Source: an uncultured Acidobacteriia bacterium (lineage in GTDB: Bacteria > Acidobacteriota > Terriglobia > Bryobacterales > Bryobacteraceae). Taken from it: a stretch of DNA of 35,712 nt. The stretch covers positions 1 through 35,712 of the forward strand of contig CAIUOG010000026.1 in assembly GCA_903900705.1 (NCBI GenBank), written 5' to 3'. Under the pieces are notes generated by a model that worked only from the letters and a program-made list of their open reading frames with translations, had not been told where the DNA came from and did not search any database. The position numbers were made by a program, and so were the translations under genes. Positions 16,163 through 24,416 of this stretch are shown piece by piece; the stretch's first letter is position 1; each line of letters begins with the position of its first letter.

Positions 16163-19100
16163 CTAATTTCTGGTAATCGTTTCGTGCAGATTCAGAATCG
16201 CCCGCGTCACCGCCGTCAGCGCCGCCAACTCAGCCGAGGCCCCCGCATGGGTGGACTCGCCCACCGAAAGCAGGGCTTCCGCCCCCTTGCGATCCGCGCG
16301 GAACTGCTTCAGGCTATCGGTATAAAGCCCCTGCAGAACTTTGTGTTCTTCCACCGTGGGTGCCCGGTCCTCCGCCTCGCGAAACGCCCAGTCCACCGGA
16401 TTCTTTCCACCGGACTTTATCGCGCGCTGCGCAAATACACGAGCGGCCTCCACAAAAATCGGATCGTTCAACAGGTCGAGCGCCTGCAGCGGCGTGTTCG
16501 AATTCACCCGGTTCACAGTACACTCCTCACGCGTGGGAGCATCAAAGTTCAGCAGTTCCGGATGCAGGAACGTACGCTGCCACTGCGTGTAAACCGCGCG
16601 CCGGTATAAGTCGTCGCCCCGGCTCTCCGAATAATCCCGCTTCGGAAAATTCATGGCGAGCAGGTACCCCTGCGGCGTCACTGGCTTCGCCGGTGGCCCG
16701 CCAAACCTGTCCACCAGCAGGCCCGATACGGACAACGCAATATCATGCACGGTTTCGGCCTCCACGCGAAACCGGCTTTGCCTTGCGATCAACCGGTTGT
16801 CCGGATCTTTCTCGTCCAGTTCGGGGCTGCTCATCGATGACCGCCGGTAGGCCTTGCTCATCACGATGGTGCGCACCAGTTGCTTCATATCCCAGTGCTC
16901 CCGAAAGTCGAAAGCCAGCCAGTCGAGCAACTCCGGATGCACCGGCGCTTCTCCCTGCGAACCCAGGTCATCCAGAGACTTCGACAGCCCAATCCCGAAG
17001 AACTCCCGCCATACCCGATTCACATAAGCCCTCGCCGTGAGAGGGTTGTCTTTCGAAACCAGCCAGTTGGCCAGATCGAGTCGCGTTGCCCGCCGACCAC
17101 CCGTGTCCAACTTTCCCAGAAAAGCCGGAATCGCGGGCTGCACAATCTCCGTCGTTTCATTCATCCAGTCCGCGCGCGGCAGAATTCTCGTGACGGCCGG
17201 TTCCGTCGCTTCCGTGGTCACCACACGCGGAATCGACCAGAACAGCAGAGTCTTTTCGAGGTCGGCCCGCGTCCACCGGATCAGGGCTTCCTGCAGTTCC
17301 GGACGATAGAACTCAAAGAACTCCAGCAACGCCTTCTGTTGCTTCTCGTCCCGTTTGTCCGCCGCGACCTTCAACGCATCCGGAACCTCAGGCGCAACGC
17401 CTTTATCCACATCGGTATTGAGGGTGGCCTGCGGCCCATCGTCCTTCCGCGCATCGAACTGTTTCTTGCCATCGCCCAGTTCCGGCCAGGAATACGTTGC
17501 GCCGGAGAGCGCAATGCGAAAACGCCCGATCACGGCGCGCCTGATCACGGATTCCTGCCGTAGCCGGATCGTGATCACCGAATCGGCGGAAGTATGGATC
17601 TTCTGTCCAAAACGCAGCGCCAGCATGTAATTCCTCGCCTCAGCAAGACCGCCCGACCAGCCCGTCTTCAGGTCCCCGTCAATCGCCGCCATCGCCGCTC
17701 CATCCACCTGTTCCCCTGCCTTGTTCGCCGTCGCAAGCACCAAAGGCAGCCGCTGACCATTGAGCTCCACCTCCACCTCGGACAATACAAACCGGTCCGC
17801 GCCCCGCGCCAAACGGGCCCCGGGCAGGCTCTCATCCTGCTTGAGATCCACACCAATCGCGGTCCATGCGCCATCGCCTGGTCTGATCTGCACCGTATAG
17901 GTATCGTTATCGGGAACCGGTCCACTGGCCACCACCAGCCCATCACCGCGTTTGCGCTCGAACTTCAACGAACCGGCTGCGTAGAACGCGCTGTCAATCT
18001 GTTCGTCTTCATAAATCTTCAGAACCGATCCATTCGCCGATTTCGCCGAAACAGGCTTCTGCCAAACCCACGCCAGTGCCCCGCGCTCGCGCTCCTCCAT
18101 TACCCCCTTCTCCCAGCCCGGGTCAGCCGCCATCAGCTTCTTCGCTGCCGAATCCAGATCCTTTTTTGCGGCTTCGGCCCGCGCCGTCAAGGCATCCAGC
18201 TTTTCCTTCTCGCCCGGCCTGTACAGCAACAACTTCGACCCGAACGCACTTTCTCCGCGATCCGGCATCAACCCGGTCTCCTTGATATCGGCGAAAAAGG
18301 CCTTCATCGAATAGAAGTCTTTTGAAGTAAAGGGGTCGAATTTATGGTCGTGGCACTCCGCGCAACCCATGCTCGAACCCAGGAAGGCGGTGCTGAGCGT
18401 GCGCACGCGGTCAGCACCGTACTTCGCCAGATACTCTTTCGGCTGCAACCCGCCTTCCGCTGAATACCGGTTCATCCGGTTATAGGCGGAAGCAATCTTT
18501 GCATCGAGCGTCCCATTCGGCAGCAGATCGCCGGCCAGTTGCTCGCGCGTGAACTCGTCGAACGGCTTGTTATCGCGGATCGCGCGAAGCACGTAGTCCC
18601 TGTAAGGCCACGCAGGCCACAGATTGTCGCCATGGAATCCCGTGGAATCCGCATAACGAACCGCATCCAGCCAGTGCATTGCCTGCTTTTCCGCATAATG
18701 CGGGGAAATAAGCAGCCGTTCAACCACCTTCGCCCACGCGTCCGGAGCCTTATCGTTCTCAAATGCCGCCAGTTCTTCCGGAGTCGGAGGCAGACCGATC
18801 AGATCAAACGAAGCGCGGCGCAGCAAAGTCCTGCGATCCGCCTCTGGTAATGCCCTCAGTCCTTCGCGGGCCAGCCTGGCATCGATAAACGCATCCACCG
18901 GATTGCCCGCGCCGGGAACCTCCGGCCTGCGGATCGGCTGATAAGCCCAATGCCCCTCGTACGGAGCCCCTTCCGCCACCCAACGGCGAATGGTCTGCTT
19001 CTGCGAATCCGTCAGCGTTTTGTGTGCGAAATCCGGCGGCATCTTCCTTGCCCCGGTAGCGAAAATGCGCCCGATGATCTCACTCTCCTCGGGCTTTCCC

Positions 19101-19315
19101 GGCACAATCGGAGCTTTGCCGTTTCGCGAGGGGCGTACCGCCTCTTCACGCAGATCCAGACGCAGTCCCGACATCCGCGAGCCCTTGTCCGGACCGTGGC
19201 AACGAAAGCAGGTATCCGCCATGATGGGCCGGATATCGCGATTAAACGACACCGGCGCTGACTGCGCCAGACAGCTGAAACAAAGGGCGAGAAGCGAAAC
19301 GCGAATAACGGACAT
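16163..19315 (-). CDS. Planctomycete-type cytochrome, DUF1549 and DUF1553 protein
   Basis: A 1050-residue exported protein. ATG 19315 follows AAGG at suitable spacing; a TTG at 19321 is less likely. After a signal peptide (1-20) comes a PSCyt1 domain with heme motif CFRCH (36-40). The DUF1549 domain at about 138-345 contains a second CxxCH (CAECH, 318-322) followed by DHKFDPF. A long middle part (about 350-650) has an extra beta-rich insert, possibly a discoidin-like carbohydrate-binding module. DUF1553 occupies about 720-1000. The domain order is well known in Planctomycetes and Solibacter-like acidobacteria. A role in oxidising or cleaving complex polysaccharides has been proposed but is not established. 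Operon with the following DUF1501 gene. Confidence 0.93.
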   Translation of the reverse strand: MSVIRVSLLALCFSCLAQSAPVSFNRDIRPIMADTCFRCHGPDKGSRMSGLRLDLREEAVRPSRNGKAPIVPGKPEESEIIGRIFATGARKMPPDFAHKTLTDSQKQTIRRWVAEGAPYEGHWAYQPIRRPEVPGAGNPVDAFIDARLAREGLRALPEADRRTLLRRASFDLIGLPPTPEELAAFENDKAPDAWAKVVERLLISPHYAEKQAMHWLDAVRYADSTGFHGDNLWPAWPYRDYVLRAIRDNKPFDEFTREQLAGDLLPNGTLDAKIASAYNRMNRYSAEGGLQPKEYLAKYGADRVRTLSTAFLGSSMGCAECHDHKFDPFTSKDFYSMKAFFADIKETGLMPDRGESAFGSKLLLYRPGEKEKLDALTARAEAAKKDLDSAAKKLMAADPGWEKGVMEERERGALAWVWQKPVSAKSANGSVLKIYEDEQIDSAFYAAGSLKFERKRGDGLVVASGPVPDNDTYTVQIRPGDGAWTAIGVDLKQDESLPGARLARGADRFVLSEVEVELNGQRLPLVLATANKAGEQVDGAAMAAIDGDLKTGWSGGLAEARNYMLALRFGQKIHTSADSVITIRLRQESVIRRAVIGRFRIALSGATYSWPELGDGKKQFDARKDDGPQATLNTDVDKGVAPEVPDALKVAADKRDEKQQKALLEFFEFYRPELQEALIRWTRADLEKTLLFWSIPRVVTTEATEPAVTRILPRADWMNETTEIVQPAIPAFLGKLDTGGRRATRLDLANWLVSKDNPLTARAYVNRVWREFFGIGLSKSLDDLGSQGEAPVHPELLDWLAFDFREHWDMKQLVRTIVMSKAYRRSSMSSPELDEKDPDNRLIARQSRFRVEAETVHDIALSVSGLLVDRFGGPPAKPVTPQGYLLAMNFPKRDYSESRGDDLYRRAVYTQWQRTFLHPELLNFDAPTREECTVNRVNSNTPLQALDLLNDPIFVEAARVFAQRAIKSGGKNPVDWAFREAEDRAPTVEEHKVLQGLYTDSLKQFRADRKGAEALLSVGESTHAGASAELAALTAVTRAILNLHETITRN

Positions 19316-19384
19316 GAGCAACCTTGTCGTCCATCATATGCCCGTGCGCGATGTCTACGGTACAGGTGCGATAGAATTCACCCG

Positions 19385-20392
19385 ATGAGACTTCTCTTCA
19401 CGGCACTCTTCCTCAGCGCCTGTTTGCTGCCTGCGCAAACGAAAAAGATCGTCGTCCTGAATTCCAGCCCCGGCCAGATCCAGGACTTCCAGTCCGTCTC
19501 GCCCAGGGTAAAGGTTGTCAACGCCACCAACGCCACCGTGCTGACCGAGATCGCGGATGCCGATGGCTTCATCGGCGTGATTACGCCGCAGATGTACGCC
19601 GCTTCAAAGCGCCTGAAGTGGGTGGGAGTCATGTCGGCGGGCGTCGAAAACATCCTGCAGGTGCCCGGTGCGGAGCCGTTTAAGAACAGCGATGTCGTCA
19701 TGACCAATAACAAGGTGGTCCAGGGCATCGAAATCGCCGATCACGCGCTGGCTTTACTGCTGTACACAACCCGCCGCCTGAATGAGTACTCGGTCAGCAC
19801 CGCCGCCGGAGAATGGCCCCGCACCCCCTTCAAAGGGATTGAACTTCGGGGCAAGACCGCGGTCATCATCGGCATGGGCGGCATCGGTACCAACATCGCC
19901 CTGCGCTGCTGGGCCTTTGGCATGCACGTCATTGGCGTCGATCCGGAAGATAAGCCGATCGTTTCGTACATCGACCGAGTCGTGCGTCCGGATCAACTGG
20001 ACGAAGTCGTGCCGATGGCCGATGTCGTATTTATCTCTGCGCCCGATACCGACAAGAGCCACAAAATGTTCGGCGCGAAGGAGTTTGAACTCATGAAGCA
20101 GCACAGCTACTTTGTCGCCGTCAGCCGGGGCGGCGTATATGACATGAATGGTCTGGTGAAAGCCCTGGACAGCCAAAAACTGGACGGCGCCGGTGTGGAC
20201 GTGACAGACCCCGAACCGCTGCCCAGGGGTCATCCGCTGTGGTCGTTCAAGAACGTTGTCGTCACACCACACATCGCCGGCCGTTCCGATCAGGATGCCG
20301 GGCGCATGATCGGGACTATCAAAGAAAACATCCGGCGTTTCGCCGACGATATGCCACTGATCAACGTAGTGGATAAAAAGAAGGGCTATTAA
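19385..20392 (+). CDS. D-2-hydroxyacid dehydrogenase with N-terminal signal peptide
   Basis: A 335-residue protein. The NAD-binding motif GMGGIG (163-168) and the catalytic set Arg248 (VSRGG), Glu277 (DPEPLP) and His296 (PHIAG) are all intact, so it should reduce 2-keto acids or oxidise D-2-hydroxy acids. What is odd is the N-terminus: residues 1-18 (MRLLFTALFLSACLLPAQ) are a signal peptide, directly before the first beta strand KKIVVLN. LSAC could also be read as a lipobox. No internal start would give a cytoplasmic form with the complete first strand. A TAGAAT box at 19372-19377 lies just before the start. A strong hairpin follows the stop. Confidence 0.9.
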   Translation: MRLLFTALFLSACLLPAQTKKIVVLNSSPGQIQDFQSVSPRVKVVNATNATVLTEIADADGFIGVITPQMYAASKRLKWVGVMSAGVENILQVPGAEPFKNSDVVMTNNKVVQGIEIADHALALLLYTTRRLNEYSVSTAAGEWPRTPFKGIELRGKTAVIIGMGGIGTNIALRCWAFGMHVIGVDPEDKPIVSYIDRVVRPDQLDEVVPMADVVFISAPDTDKSHKMFGAKEFELMKQHSYFVAVSRGGVYDMNGLVKALDSQKLDGAGVDVTDPEPLPRGHPLWSFKNVVVTPHIAGRSDQDAGRMIGTIKENIRRFADDMPLINVVDKKKGY

Positions 20393-20400
20393 ACAGCGAA

Positions 20401-20428
20401 AGCGGGCGGCGCAAACCGCCCGCTCTTC
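20401..20428. terminator. Hairpin between convergent genes, likely bidirectional terminator
   Basis: Arms 20401-20409 (agcgggcgg) and 20416-20424 (ccgcccgct) pair perfectly over nine bases with a six-base loop. It lies between the stop of the D-2-hydroxyacid dehydrogenase and the stop of the fasciclin gene. T-tracts on both sides are weak, so efficiency is uncertain. Confidence 0.65.
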
Positions 20429-20439
20429 CCCATCACGAT

Positions 20440-20904
20440 CTAATTCTTCGGCATGATCACGGCGTCGATCACATGGATCACACCGTTATCGCAAATGATG
20501 TCGGTCTTCACCACGTTCGCTCCATCCACCATCACCTTGCCGCCCTTCGCACTCACTTTGATGGACGAACCTTCCACAGACTTTGCGCTCTTAACTTTCA
20601 CCACATCGGCCGCCATCACCTTACCCGAAACAACGTGGTAGGTGAGGATCTTCTTCAGCTTTTCCGGATCTTTCAGCAGTGCTTCGACGGTTCCGGCCGG
20701 CAGCTTTGCAAAGGCTTCGTCCGTCGGGGCGAAGACAGTGAAAGGACCAGCACTTTTGAGGGTATCGACAAGGCCCGCGGCCTTGACGGCAGTCACGAGA
20801 GTATTAAAGCTCCCTGCCCCAACGGCAGTATCGACGATATCGGCAGCGGTGGCGGCCAATGCGGAGCAGGCAAGCAGAACAGACGTGAGAAAAATAGATT
20901 TCAT
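20440..20904 (-). CDS. Exported fasciclin (FAS1) domain protein
   Basis: A 154-residue protein starting at ATG 20904 ([21 protein letters not shown]), which gives a normal signal peptide; the longer frame to 20943 is not needed. The mature part is one FAS1 domain: [19 protein letters not shown], then the H1 box [14 protein letters not shown], the central ILTYHVV and the H2 box [11 protein letters not shown] at the end. Such proteins are secreted or surface-attached and often mediate adhesion. It stands alone, with rpmE divergent. Confidence 0.94.
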   Translation of the reverse strand: MKSIFLTSVLLACSALAATAADIVDTAVGAGSFNTLVTAVKAAGLVDTLKSAGPFTVFAPTDEAFAKLPAGTVEALLKDPEKLKKILTYHVVSGKVMAADVVKVKSAKSVEGSSIKVSAKGGKVMVDGANVVKTDIICDNGVIHVIDAVIMPKN

Positions 20905-21011
20905 ACATGGGTAGATGCGCCAGTTCAGAGCCCGCTCCATCATTCATCTCCCACAATAAAACTGGTTTCAGTGGCGCTTCAAATTCCGCCCTCTCTCAAC
21001 AATCTGTCGCC

Positions 21012-21023
21012 TGTCCCGGGACA
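21012..21023. promoter_or_regulatory. Perfect 12-bp palindrome upstream of rpmE
   Basis: TGTCCCGGGACA is self-complementary and lies 41 bases before the rpmE start, in the divergent region with the fasciclin gene. A repressor site is possible; no matching known operator is recognised. Confidence 0.35.
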
Positions 21024-21064
21024 CGTTGTCGTCATGTGGTAACATAAAGGTTCCCGAGGATAGA

Positions 21065-21301
21065 ATGAAAGCCGGAATTCACCCTGCATACAATGAACTG
21101 AACGTCGTTTGCGCCTGTGGCCACACGTTCAAGACCCGTTCCACCCACAAAGGCGACATCCGCGTGGAAATCTGCTCCAACTGCCACCCCTTCTTCACTG
21201 GCAAACAGAAGCTGATTGACACCGCTGGTCGCGTTGACAAGTTTGAGAAGAAGTACGCAGCACAGCGCGCCGCCAAAGCCGGCAAGCTCGCCGCCAAGTA
21301 A
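21065..21301 (+). CDS. rpmE: 50S ribosomal protein L31, zinc-binding type
   Basis: A 78-residue protein starting at ATG 21065 with GAGG upstream. [16 protein letters not shown] and [18 protein letters not shown] are the L31 signatures. All four zinc ligands of the C+ form are present (Cys16, Cys18, Cys37, Cys40), as in E. coli RpmE. The last ten residues are Ala/Lys-rich and slightly longer than usual. It is monocistronic with its own terminator. Confidence 0.97.
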   Translation: MKAGIHPAYNELNVVCACGHTFKTRSTHKGDIRVEICSNCHPFFTGKQKLIDTAGRVDKFEKKYAAQRAAKAGKLAAK

Positions 21302-21320
21302 GACACATTCGAATAAAGAA

Positions 21321-21361
21321 AAGGGCGACCGGGAAGTTTCCGGGTCGCCCTTCTTTTTTTC
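21321..21361 (+). terminator. Rho-independent terminator of rpmE
   Basis: Arms aagggcgacc (21321-21330) and ggtcgccctt (21343-21352) pair over ten bases and are followed by cttttttt. The inner loop can pair further. It ends rpmE and may also slow the convergent gene ending at 21380. Confidence 0.93.
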
Positions 21362-21379
21362 TACCAGCTTTTCAGCCGC

Positions 21380-21802
21380 TTACTTCTTCTGTTGCTGTTT
21401 CTTCAACTGCTGCTCCCGCTGCAGCCGCGCACGTTCTTCTCTCCACTGCTCGTAGGCGGTACGCTGCGTATCCGTTAACACGGCCCGGATCGCCTCCACC
21501 TGCTCCTGCTGAATCTTGTCCCGCAGAGGCTTTTCCTGCTTGTGGAGATCGTCAAACTTCCGCTTCGTGTCATCCAGAATGTGGTTGACCGATGCGAGTT
21601 GCGCATCGCTGACCAGAACCCTGGCCCGCATGTCGGACAGATACTTCTTGCGAACGTCATCCATCGACCGCGGCACAACAACCGTGTTGTTCGCATTCAC
21701 CGTCGCCGTCACATACAGCCGGTGCGACACGATGCCCACCAGAATGCCACTTCCAAACACCAGGAACAAATACAACGCAGCCGAAAAGCGGGTTCGGGGC
21801 AT
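21380..21802 (-). CDS. Membrane-anchored CpxP/Spy/CnrX-like periplasmic sensor
   Basis: A 140-residue protein with one N-terminal membrane segment (YLFLVFGSGILVGIV, about 11-25) and a long all-helical periplasmic part. AQLASVNHILDDTKRKFDDL, then VEAIRAVLTDTQRTAYEQW, gives the helical hairpin with the LTxxQ-like motif of the CpxP/Spy and heavy-metal-resistance families. The C-terminus is a Gln/Lys-rich tail. Few Met or His residues lie in the helices, so the signal may not be a metal. It starts four bases after the anti-sigma-like gene and is third in the sigma operon, the position expected for a CnrX-type sensor. Confidence 0.75.
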   Translation of the reverse strand: MPRTRFSAALYLFLVFGSGILVGIVSHRLYVTATVNANNTVVVPRSMDDVRKKYLSDMRARVLVSDAQLASVNHILDDTKRKFDDLHKQEKPLRDKIQQEQVEAIRAVLTDTQRTAYEQWREERARLQREQQLKKQQQKK

Positions 21803-21806
21803 GGCT

Positions 21807-22202
21807 TTACTGTTGCTCCAGCTCCGAGATCCGGTCCAGGTTCAATGGTTCCAGACCCGAAGCATGATCCGCCATCAGCGCGTCAAGGTACGTTCCATTG
21901 AAATTGGAAGCGGGCTGATTGACCGTCGACATCAGCAGCCCCAAAATGACGGAAGCCGCCAGAGCCGCCGTCACCAGCGCCTTGGCCATCTGACCAAACA
22001 GATTCGTCGAAGTCTCCCGGGCCTCGATCTTCGCCCACAGTTCGGGCATGAAGTTGACGCCGGGTTCCGGGTCCGGGCAGGCGTCCCGGTAGGAACGAAA
22101 CAGACGATCCAACTGCAGGCCCTGAGGCCCTTCAGAAGTGCGGTCGAGTTCGATTCCAGTGCTTCTTTCCGTATTTCTCTGGAACATCAGTTTCCTTAAC
22201 AT
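21807..22202 (-). CDS. Single-pass membrane protein, probable anti-sigma factor
   Basis: A 131-residue protein with a cytoplasmic N-terminal half of about 70 residues (including PGVNFMPELWAKIEARE) and one membrane helix at about 74-92 (LVTAALAASVILGLLMS), then a short periplasmic tail. Its start overlaps the sigma stop by one base (TAATG), typical for sigma/anti-sigma pairs. FMPELWAKIEAR is a motif commonly seen in short acidobacterial anti-sigma-like proteins. No ZAS zinc motif. The role follows from context. Confidence 0.65.
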   Translation of the reverse strand: MLRKLMFQRNTERSTGIELDRTSEGPQGLQLDRLFRSYRDACPDPEPGVNFMPELWAKIEARETSTNLFGQMAKALVTAALAASVILGLLMSTVNQPASNFNGTYLDALMADHASGLEPLNLDRISELEQQ

Positions 22203-22801
22203 TATACGGCCTTATCTGATTTGGCGGACATAGGGGCCGGTTCGGTTACCCCCTTCAGTTTTTTTAATACACGCTGTCGCGCACGGAAGAGGCGCACCTT
22301 CAACGCGTTCTCATTCACGCCATAGATGCCCTCCAGTTCCTTCAGTGACAAACCTTCCACTTCCTTCATGGTCAGCAGAATTCTGTCTTCGGGCGAAACC
22401 GCTGCCAGCATGCCATTTACCGTATCCCGAACCCGGTGTCGCTCAGACTCATCCAGTTGTGCCTTCGAGCCCGCCGCGGCATCGGCCATCATTACCTGCT
22501 GGTCGGATAAATCGGACATGCGGGATTCGGGACGCCGCTTGCTCTTACGGAGATAGTCGTAACAGGCGTTCACGGTCAGGCGGTACAGCCACGGCTCAAA
22601 TACTTCCGGAGTACGCAATTGACCCAGAGAGAAGTAGAGGCGCAGAAAGACCTCCTGCCCGACGTCCTCCACATCTTCCGGACGCCCGATCAGGCGCGAG
22701 ATCGTTCCCAGGATACGACGCCGGTAGGCGCCAACCACAAGGTTGAACGCCGCCGCATCCCCCTGCTGCGCCTTCTGGAGTAACTCGAATTCAACCAGCA
22801 T
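22202..22801 (-). CDS. ECF-type RNA polymerase sigma factor (RpoE-like)
   Basis: A 199-residue group 4 sigma factor from ATG 22801 (a GTG at 22810 is the alternative). Region 2 contains DVEDVGQEVFLRLYFSLGQL and PWLYRLTVNACYDYLRK; region 4 contains GLSLKELEGIYGVNENALKVRLFRARQRVLKKL. A 50-residue linker between them is rich in Asp/Ser/Met. It leads a three-gene operon with a membrane protein and a CpxP-like sensor, and is divergent from the histidine kinase gene over 277 bases. Confidence 0.93.
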   Translation of the reverse strand: MLVEFELLQKAQQGDAAAFNLVVGAYRRRILGTISRLIGRPEDVEDVGQEVFLRLYFSLGQLRTPEVFEPWLYRLTVNACYDYLRKSKRRPESRMSDLSDQQVMMADAAAGSKAQLDESERHRVRDTVNGMLAAVSPEDRILLTMKEVEGLSLKELEGIYGVNENALKVRLFRARQRVLKKLKGVTEPAPMSAKSDKAV

Positions 22802-22868
22802 TCCGCACACCAGCGTTCTTCAGCCCGGCTGGCTTCAGACCTGCTCGCCCCTCTCATGATCGCCTCTC

Positions 22869-22888
22869 TCAGGCTGCGATGAGCCTGA
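22869..22888. repeat. Small inverted repeat in the sigma/histidine kinase intergenic region
   Basis: Arms tcaggct (22869-22875) and agcctga (22882-22888) pair over seven bases with a six-base loop. It sits about 70 bases upstream of the sigma start. The intergenic region 22802-23078 has no other gene I can support. Confidence 0.4.
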
Positions 22889-23029
22889 AAGTATCAGGAC
22901 CCTGGTTTCTGCAACTCTCAGGGTCTATATCTTTAGGTTACATAGCTTTAGACGCCAAACACTACATGGAATCCTTATTTTGTGAAGAAAGGGGCACAAG
23001 TTCACTCGCGCGCGCCCGCCCAACAGTGG

Positions 23030-23050
23030 TACTGATAGTACTATCCAGTA
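23030..23050. promoter_or_regulatory. Near-perfect inverted repeat upstream of the histidine kinase, candidate operator
   Basis: The left arm TACTGATAGT (23030-23039) and right arm ACTATCCAGTA (23040-23050) are complementary apart from one extra C. It ends 28 bases before the GTG start. Position and symmetry suit a dimeric regulator or a site overlapping the promoter. Confidence 0.45.
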
Positions 23051-23078
23051 ATTTTGCAGCCGACGGTCAAGGACATCC

Positions 23079-24416
23079 GTGGGAAAAGTTTCGCCCCAAA
23101 TCTGGCTACAGGCGCCCCGCCATTCCGGCGCGCGGCTCTTCGTTTGTCTCACAGCCATCGCCATAGTCCTTGTGGCGACTGCCGTGGCCACAGCGTTCCC
23201 GCCCGCCGTCGCCCTCGCCACCCTTGTCCTTTCCGCACTGGCGCCGCTACTGGCCGTCCGGATTGCTCATCTCAGACAACTGGCTGACCAGAACTCCCGC
23301 GCGGCCGTGCTTCAAAAAGAAATCGCTTCCGCACTGGAACACGCGCCCGACTGCGTCTTTATTCTTGATACCGATTGTCGAATCCGATACCTGAATACCA
23401 CTGCGGCGAAAAGTCTGGGACGGCAACCCGAAGACCTGATTGACACCCCCTTCACCGACCTCACTCCTGAAGAGTCGCGCCAGTCGCTGCGCCGCCACAT
23501 CACAGAGGCTATCCGCGATGAATCCGTACAAACCCCCATCACCCTCATTCGCACCGGCCACCTGCCCCTGCCACTCGAAGCCCACTGCGGCGCGTTTCTG
23601 AGCGGGGGCCAACGCCTGGTCTACATGGCGGCCAGAGACGTCACCGCACGCCTCGAAACGGTCAATCGGGAATTCGAACGCAGAAAATGGGAAAGTCTGC
23701 GCGCCGTGGCGGGCGGAATGGCCCATGACTTTAACAACCTGCTCACCACCATGATGGGCAACGCCTCACTGGCACGGGGACTTCTGCCCGAAGACCACTA
23801 CGCCGCCCAATGCATGAGGAACGTCGAGCAGGCAGGGGAACAATCCGCTGAGCTGATCAGTCTGATGCTCGCCGCAACCGGGCAGTTCCCCTCCCGCAGT
23901 GAATCCATTCGTCTCGACGCACTTGCCCGGCACGCCCGAAACGCGGGCTGGGTCCAACCCAATATCCACATCCATGCGGAGGTCGAGCCGGACGCGTTCG
24001 GCGCACCACAACGCGCACTCTCCACAATTCTCAAAAGTCTGATCACCAACGCCGCCGAGTCCTACGAAGGGTCACCCGGCACGGTCCGGGTCCGAATCGG
24101 TTTCGAACATCGGCATGAGGCCTGGCAATCCGGCTTCGAAGAAGGGACGCTGCCGCCCCTGCCCTGCCTGTTAGTGCGAGTGGAAGATGAAGGCCCCGGT
24201 ATGACCAGGGAAGTTTTAGCACGCGCGTTCGACCCGTTTTTCAGCACTCGCTTCACCGGCCGTGGTCTCGGCCTTCCTGCGGTGCGCGGCCTCGCCAGGG
24301 CGAATAAGGCCCTGCTCCGTCTCCGCACAGGACCAGACCAGGGCACAACAGTGGAAGTCTGGCTGCCCGACTACCGGCCCAGTTCCACATCCAGCGCTTT
24401 GGCCAGATCCTCGTAG
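23079..24416 (+). CDS. Membrane-bound PAS sensor histidine kinase
   Basis: A 445-residue protein from GTG 23079, with AAGGA five bases upstream. Two adjoining membrane helices lie at about 20-38 and 44-62, with almost no periplasmic loop. A PAS domain follows at about 82-190. The H box is AGGMAHDFNNLLTTMMGN (His216), the N box LITNAAES (Asn324), the G1 box EDEGPGM (369-375) and the G2 box GRGLGL (394-399). AHDFNNLL is typical of NtrB-like or hybrid kinases. No receiver domain and no response-regulator gene adjoin it, so the partner is elsewhere. The last 46 bases overlap the 3' end of the oppositely oriented thioredoxin-fold gene. Confidence 0.94.
   Translation: MGKVSPQIWLQAPRHSGARLFVCLTAIAIVLVATAVATAFPPAVALATLVLSALAPLLAVRIAHLRQLADQNSRAAVLQKEIASALEHAPDCVFILDTDCRIRYLNTTAAKSLGRQPEDLIDTPFTDLTPEESRQSLRRHITEAIRDESVQTPITLIRTGHLPLPLEAHCGAFLSGGQRLVYMAARDVTARLETVNREFERRKWESLRAVAGGMAHDFNNLLTTMMGNASLARGLLPEDHYAAQCMRNVEQAGEQSAELISLMLAATGQFPSRSESIRLDALARHARNAGWVQPNIHIHAEVEPDAFGAPQRALSTILKSLITNAAESYEGSPGTVRVRIGFEHRHEAWQSGFEEGTLPPLPCLLVRVEDEGPGMTREVLARAFDPFFSTRFTGRGLGLPAVRGLARANKALLRLRTGPDQGTTVEVWLPDYRPSSTSSALARSS

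Noticed and set aside
17594-18325. 243-residue plus-strand frame
   Set aside because: Antisense shadow of the DUF1549/DUF1553 gene with noise-like composition.
22879-23166. 95-residue frame in the sigma/kinase intergenic region
   Set aside because: Overlaps the start of the kinase in another frame, has no domain and no ribosome site.
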